In this document: positions 6,376-8,272 of the stretch, in pieces | How positions within the stretch are numbered: position 1 is the first letter of the stretch | Layout of the letters: the number at the start of each line of letters is the position of its first letter | DNA from: Pseudomonadota bacterium | Lineage (GTDB): Bacteria; Pseudomonadota; Gammaproteobacteria; Legionellales; Legionellaceae | Assembly (NCBI GenBank): GCA_021807845.1 | Contig: JAKBCM010000054.1 | Location: 1 to 8,272, forward strand | Reading direction: 5' to 3' | DNA length: 8,272 nucleotides | Notes under the pieces: model-generated | Told to the model about the DNA's origin: nothing | The model's input: only the letters and a program-made list of their open reading frames with translations | Databases searched by the model: none | Program-made: the position numbers and the translations under genes

Positions 6376-6936
6376 GTGAAAAAACAACTATTGTTGATAC
6401 CAATTTGTGCATTAACGGCATCCTGTGCATCTATGGATAATTCAGTGCCAATCGTAGATGACGGAGGATATACTCACTATACCAAGAGTATGGAAGCAGA
6501 TAACAAGGGTAGCAATTATTTCCCTGAAAAGCGTCCTGCAACAGGTAGAAAGGTATTTGTTTTCGACCCTAAAGCCACAGCATGGGCAGCTTATGATGCT
6601 CAAGGTAACCGAGTAAAAACCGGTAGTGCATCTGGCGGTAAAGACTTTTGTGATGATGTGAATCGTCCTTGCCATACCGTAACAGGTACCTTTAGTGTCT
6701 ATTCGAAAAAAGGGGAGGATTGCACCTCGAATGAATTCCCGATAGAAACGCACGGAGGTGCTAGAATGCCTTATTGCATGCACTTTCATGGCGGATATTC
6801 AATCCATGCAGCTTATGAAGTACCCGATTATAATGCTAGCCATGGATGCATCCGAGTATTGCCAAGTGCGGCTAAGTGGCTGAATGAAGATTTTGTTAAT
6901 ATAGGCACCACAGTGATTGTGAAACCTTATAGTTAA
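6376..6936 (+). CDS. L,D-transpeptidase (YkuD domain) lipoprotein, EnhA-like
   Basis: This 186-aa protein carries a C-terminal YkuD catalytic domain; such enzymes form 3-3 peptidoglycan cross-links or attach proteins to the wall in the periplasm. The motif H138-x16-S155-H156-G157-C158-I-R fits the family HX(14-17)[S/T]HGC pattern, with C158 as nucleophile; H144 is also in place. The N-terminus (MKKQLLLIPICALTASCASM) looks like a lipoprotein signal with C17 as the lipidated cysteine, although threonine at -3 is less usual than leucine. Besides these it has C92, C99, C116 and C134, an unusually high number that might form disulfides. Legionella calls similar proteins EnhA (enhanced entry); that link is by resemblance only. 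The start is GTG, supported by GGAGGA at 6364-6369, six bases upstream. It looks monocistronic and ends at a shared hairpin. Confidence 0.9.
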   Translation: MKKQLLLIPICALTASCASMDNSVPIVDDGGYTHYTKSMEADNKGSNYFPEKRPATGRKVFVFDPKATAWAAYDAQGNRVKTGSASGGKDFCDDVNRPCHTVTGTFSVYSKKGEDCTSNEFPIETHGGARMPYCMHFHGGYSIHAAYEVPDYNASHGCIRVLPSAAKWLNEDFVNIGTTVIVKPYS

Positions 6937-6950
6937 CAAAACATCATCAA

Positions 6951-6978
6951 GACTCATCTCACTCAGTTGAGATGAGTC
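6951..6978. terminator. Hairpin shared by two convergent genes, likely bidirectional terminator
   Basis: GACTCATCTCA (6951-6961) pairs perfectly with TGAGATGAGTC (6968-6978), an 11-bp stem around a six-base loop. It begins 14 bases after the transpeptidase stop. The TGA of the minus-strand SHMT-like gene (6965-6963) lies in the loop, so one half of the stem is the last coding sequence of that gene. On the minus strand a weak T-rich stretch (GTTTTGTT) follows at a distance; on the plus strand no T run follows. Confidence 0.6.
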
Positions 6979-8225
6979 AACCAAACATCACCGTCTTTTG
7001 TAGTATTTACTAATAAGTTCACACGCTCTCTTAAGGTAGATAAAGATGAATGATCTCCTTCTGATAAGAGCGCCTCAGAAATAATAGCTCCCACTTCTTT
7101 GAAATGGGAGGCCCGATATCCACGAGAAGTGGCCCATGCTGTTCCTAGGCGAAGACCATTTGCTTCAGACATTTTAGGCGAGGTATCTGTAGGTAGGGTC
7201 TGTCTGCTCGTGAGTATTCCAATTTGCTCGAGACGTTGTTCAGCAGTTGTGCCATTGATGCCAAAGGCATGTTTCACATCAAGTACAACATAATGTTTAT
7301 CTGTCCCACCTGTTAATAATATTTCTGGAAATTGGACAAAAGAATCCGCTAATGTTTTTGCATTGATCAACACGTGTTCTGCATAATCTTTGAATTGAGG
7401 TGTTTGCGTGTGGATGAGTGCTTGTGCAGCGTCAGCAATTTTTCGTACAGAAAAACTGGATTGAGTGCCTGGGTGTACTGCTTTATCAATAGCATCGGCA
7501 AGCTCCTTTCTGCAAAGAATGGTGCCACCAAAAGGGCCTCTTAGCGTTTTATCAAGTGACATGGTAGCGACATCTGCCTGTGGAATAGGATTCGGAATCA
7601 CTTGACCCGCAATCAGTCCTGCCTCATGAGATAAGTCAAACATTAATTTTGCCCCTACACTATCGGCAATGGCACGTAAACGTTCGCTATCAAAGAGCCT
7701 AGGGTAGGCAGAGGAGCCACAGATAATCAACTTAGGTCTAAATTGTTGTGCTAACTCTAGTGCATGGTCATAATCAATGAACCCATTTTCTCTGGTGCCA
7801 TAAAAATGAAACTGATATGCTCGACCGGAAAAATTGATTTTAAGTCCATGAGTTAAATGACCACCCGCTTTGAAACCAAGAGCAAGAACCGAATCTCCCG
7901 GGGAGAGTAACGCATGATATACTGCCTGATTGGCTTGACTACAAGAGTGTGGCTGTAGATTTGCATGTTCAGCACCAAATACTTGACAGGCAGCCTGCTG
8001 TGCTAGACGCTCAATTTGATCATGGAGATAAGCGCCTGCAAACGGTCTTTTTTCCAACAATCCTTCTTGGATCATATACCCAGAATAAGGGGGATGATTG
8101 GTGATATCTTTAGGAATGGCATTATCACTTGCAATCAAGTTGATGACTTGATTCTCTTGTCGTGATAACTGTGCGCCAAAATCACGTAATTCATTCTGCA
8201 TGATTGACCATTGATTACCGTTCAT
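6963..8225 (-). CDS. Serine hydroxymethyltransferase-like PLP enzyme, divergent GlyA paralogue
   Basis: This 420-aa fold-type I PLP enzyme is clearly of the SHMT (GlyA) family: INLIASDN near the start, FGAEHANLQPHS, GGHLTHG (H123, which stacks on PLP), FDLSHEAGL (D197, H200), K226 as the PLP lysine, and NGLRLGT with R359 for the substrate carboxylate. E54 matches E. coli E57. Several positions depart from standard GlyA (E. coli numbers in brackets): D225 replaces the histidine before the lysine (H228), F62 replaces Y65, cysteine replaces glycine in QPHSGSQAN, and PGTQSSFSVRK stands where PGGQGGPLMH is expected. It may still make glycine from serine with tetrahydrofolate, or it may have moved to an aldolase or transaldolase reaction. 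The ATG at 8225 has AGGGGGA just upstream; an internal ATG at 8201 lacks a ribosome site. The gene stands alone and is convergent with the transpeptidase gene. Confidence 0.85.
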   Translation of the reverse strand: MNGNQWSIMQNELRDFGAQLSRQENQVINLIASDNAIPKDITNHPPYSGYMIQEGLLEKRPFAGAYLHDQIERLAQQAACQVFGAEHANLQPHSCSQANQAVYHALLSPGDSVLALGFKAGGHLTHGLKINFSGRAYQFHFYGTRENGFIDYDHALELAQQFRPKLIICGSSAYPRLFDSERLRAIADSVGAKLMFDLSHEAGLIAGQVIPNPIPQADVATMSLDKTLRGPFGGTILCRKELADAIDKAVHPGTQSSFSVRKIADAAQALIHTQTPQFKDYAEHVLINAKTLADSFVQFPEILLTGGTDKHYVVLDVKHAFGINGTTAEQRLEQIGILTSRQTLPTDTSPKMSEANGLRLGTAWATSRGYRASHFKEVGAIISEALLSEGDHSSLSTLRERVNLLVNTTKDGDVWLTHLN

Positions 8226-8228
8226 AAA

Positions 8229-8235
8229 TCCCCCT
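8229..8235 (-). promoter_or_regulatory. Ribosome binding site of the SHMT-like gene
   Basis: AGGGGGA on the minus strand ends three bases before the ATG at 8225. Spacing is short but the match is strong, and it decides for this start over the ATG at 8201. Upstream bases 8236-8272 are A/T-rich with no promoter boxes I can assign. Confidence 0.6.
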
Positions 8236-8272
8236 AAAATGAATTTTGATTTGGATAAAATTGTGCTCTATC

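Noticed and set aside
6061..6430. Minus-strand frames over the cytochrome and transpeptidase genes
   Set aside because: They are antisense to genes with intact catalytic and heme motifs; their hydrophobic stretches come from the A/T-rich gap.
1..8272. Defence system, phage, CRISPR or biosynthetic cluster
   Set aside because: No repeat-spacer array, nuclease-effector pair, integrase or synthase gene is present; the genes are mostly housekeeping.

Overview
The window looks like a chromosomal stretch of a gammaproteobacterium with modest GC content. The RecJ, AlaC and 6-phosphogluconolactonase proteins are of gammaproteobacterial type. The L,D-transpeptidase resembles the small YkuD lipoproteins called EnhA in Legionella, and a RpfE-like gene lies next to recJ. 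A Legionella or Legionellales origin is my best guess; it rests on protein character only and was not checked against any database.

Layout. Bases 1-215 hold a long imperfect inverted repeat made of two facing copies of a roughly 100-bp element; each copy folds into its own hairpin. Bases 216-327 show nothing I can name. A small Mth938-domain protein (328-693, minus) is divergent from a tightly packed plus-strand run: alaC (752-1936), a RpfE-like/phosphoglycerate-mutase-like gene (1938-2789), recJ (2789-4534) and pgl (4548-5240). Genes two and three of that run touch or overlap their upstream neighbour and the last gap is 13 bp, so they are probably one transcript. Bases 5241-5402 hold no gene, only a hairpin between convergent genes. 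Next come a short Tim44-N-terminus-like membrane protein (5403-5756, minus), a divergent cytochrome c5-like protein (5868-6287, plus) and an L,D-transpeptidase lipoprotein (6376-6936, plus). An unusual serine hydroxymethyltransferase paralogue (6963-8225, minus) is convergent with the last, and a strong hairpin at the junction contains its own stop codon.

How the genes fit together. The operon mixes amino-acid metabolism (AlaC), DNA repair (RecJ) and the oxidative pentose phosphate/Entner-Doudoroff pathway (Pgl) with no obvious shared pathway, so the linkage looks historical. The right half holds envelope and periplasmic functions plus the PLP enzyme. Most of the window is ordinary housekeeping. 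The two things most worth a second look are the paired hairpin repeat, whose stems differ between copies yet stay paired, and the SHMT paralogue with substitutions at usually conserved active-site positions. I see no tRNA, rRNA, CRISPR array, transposase or phage gene.
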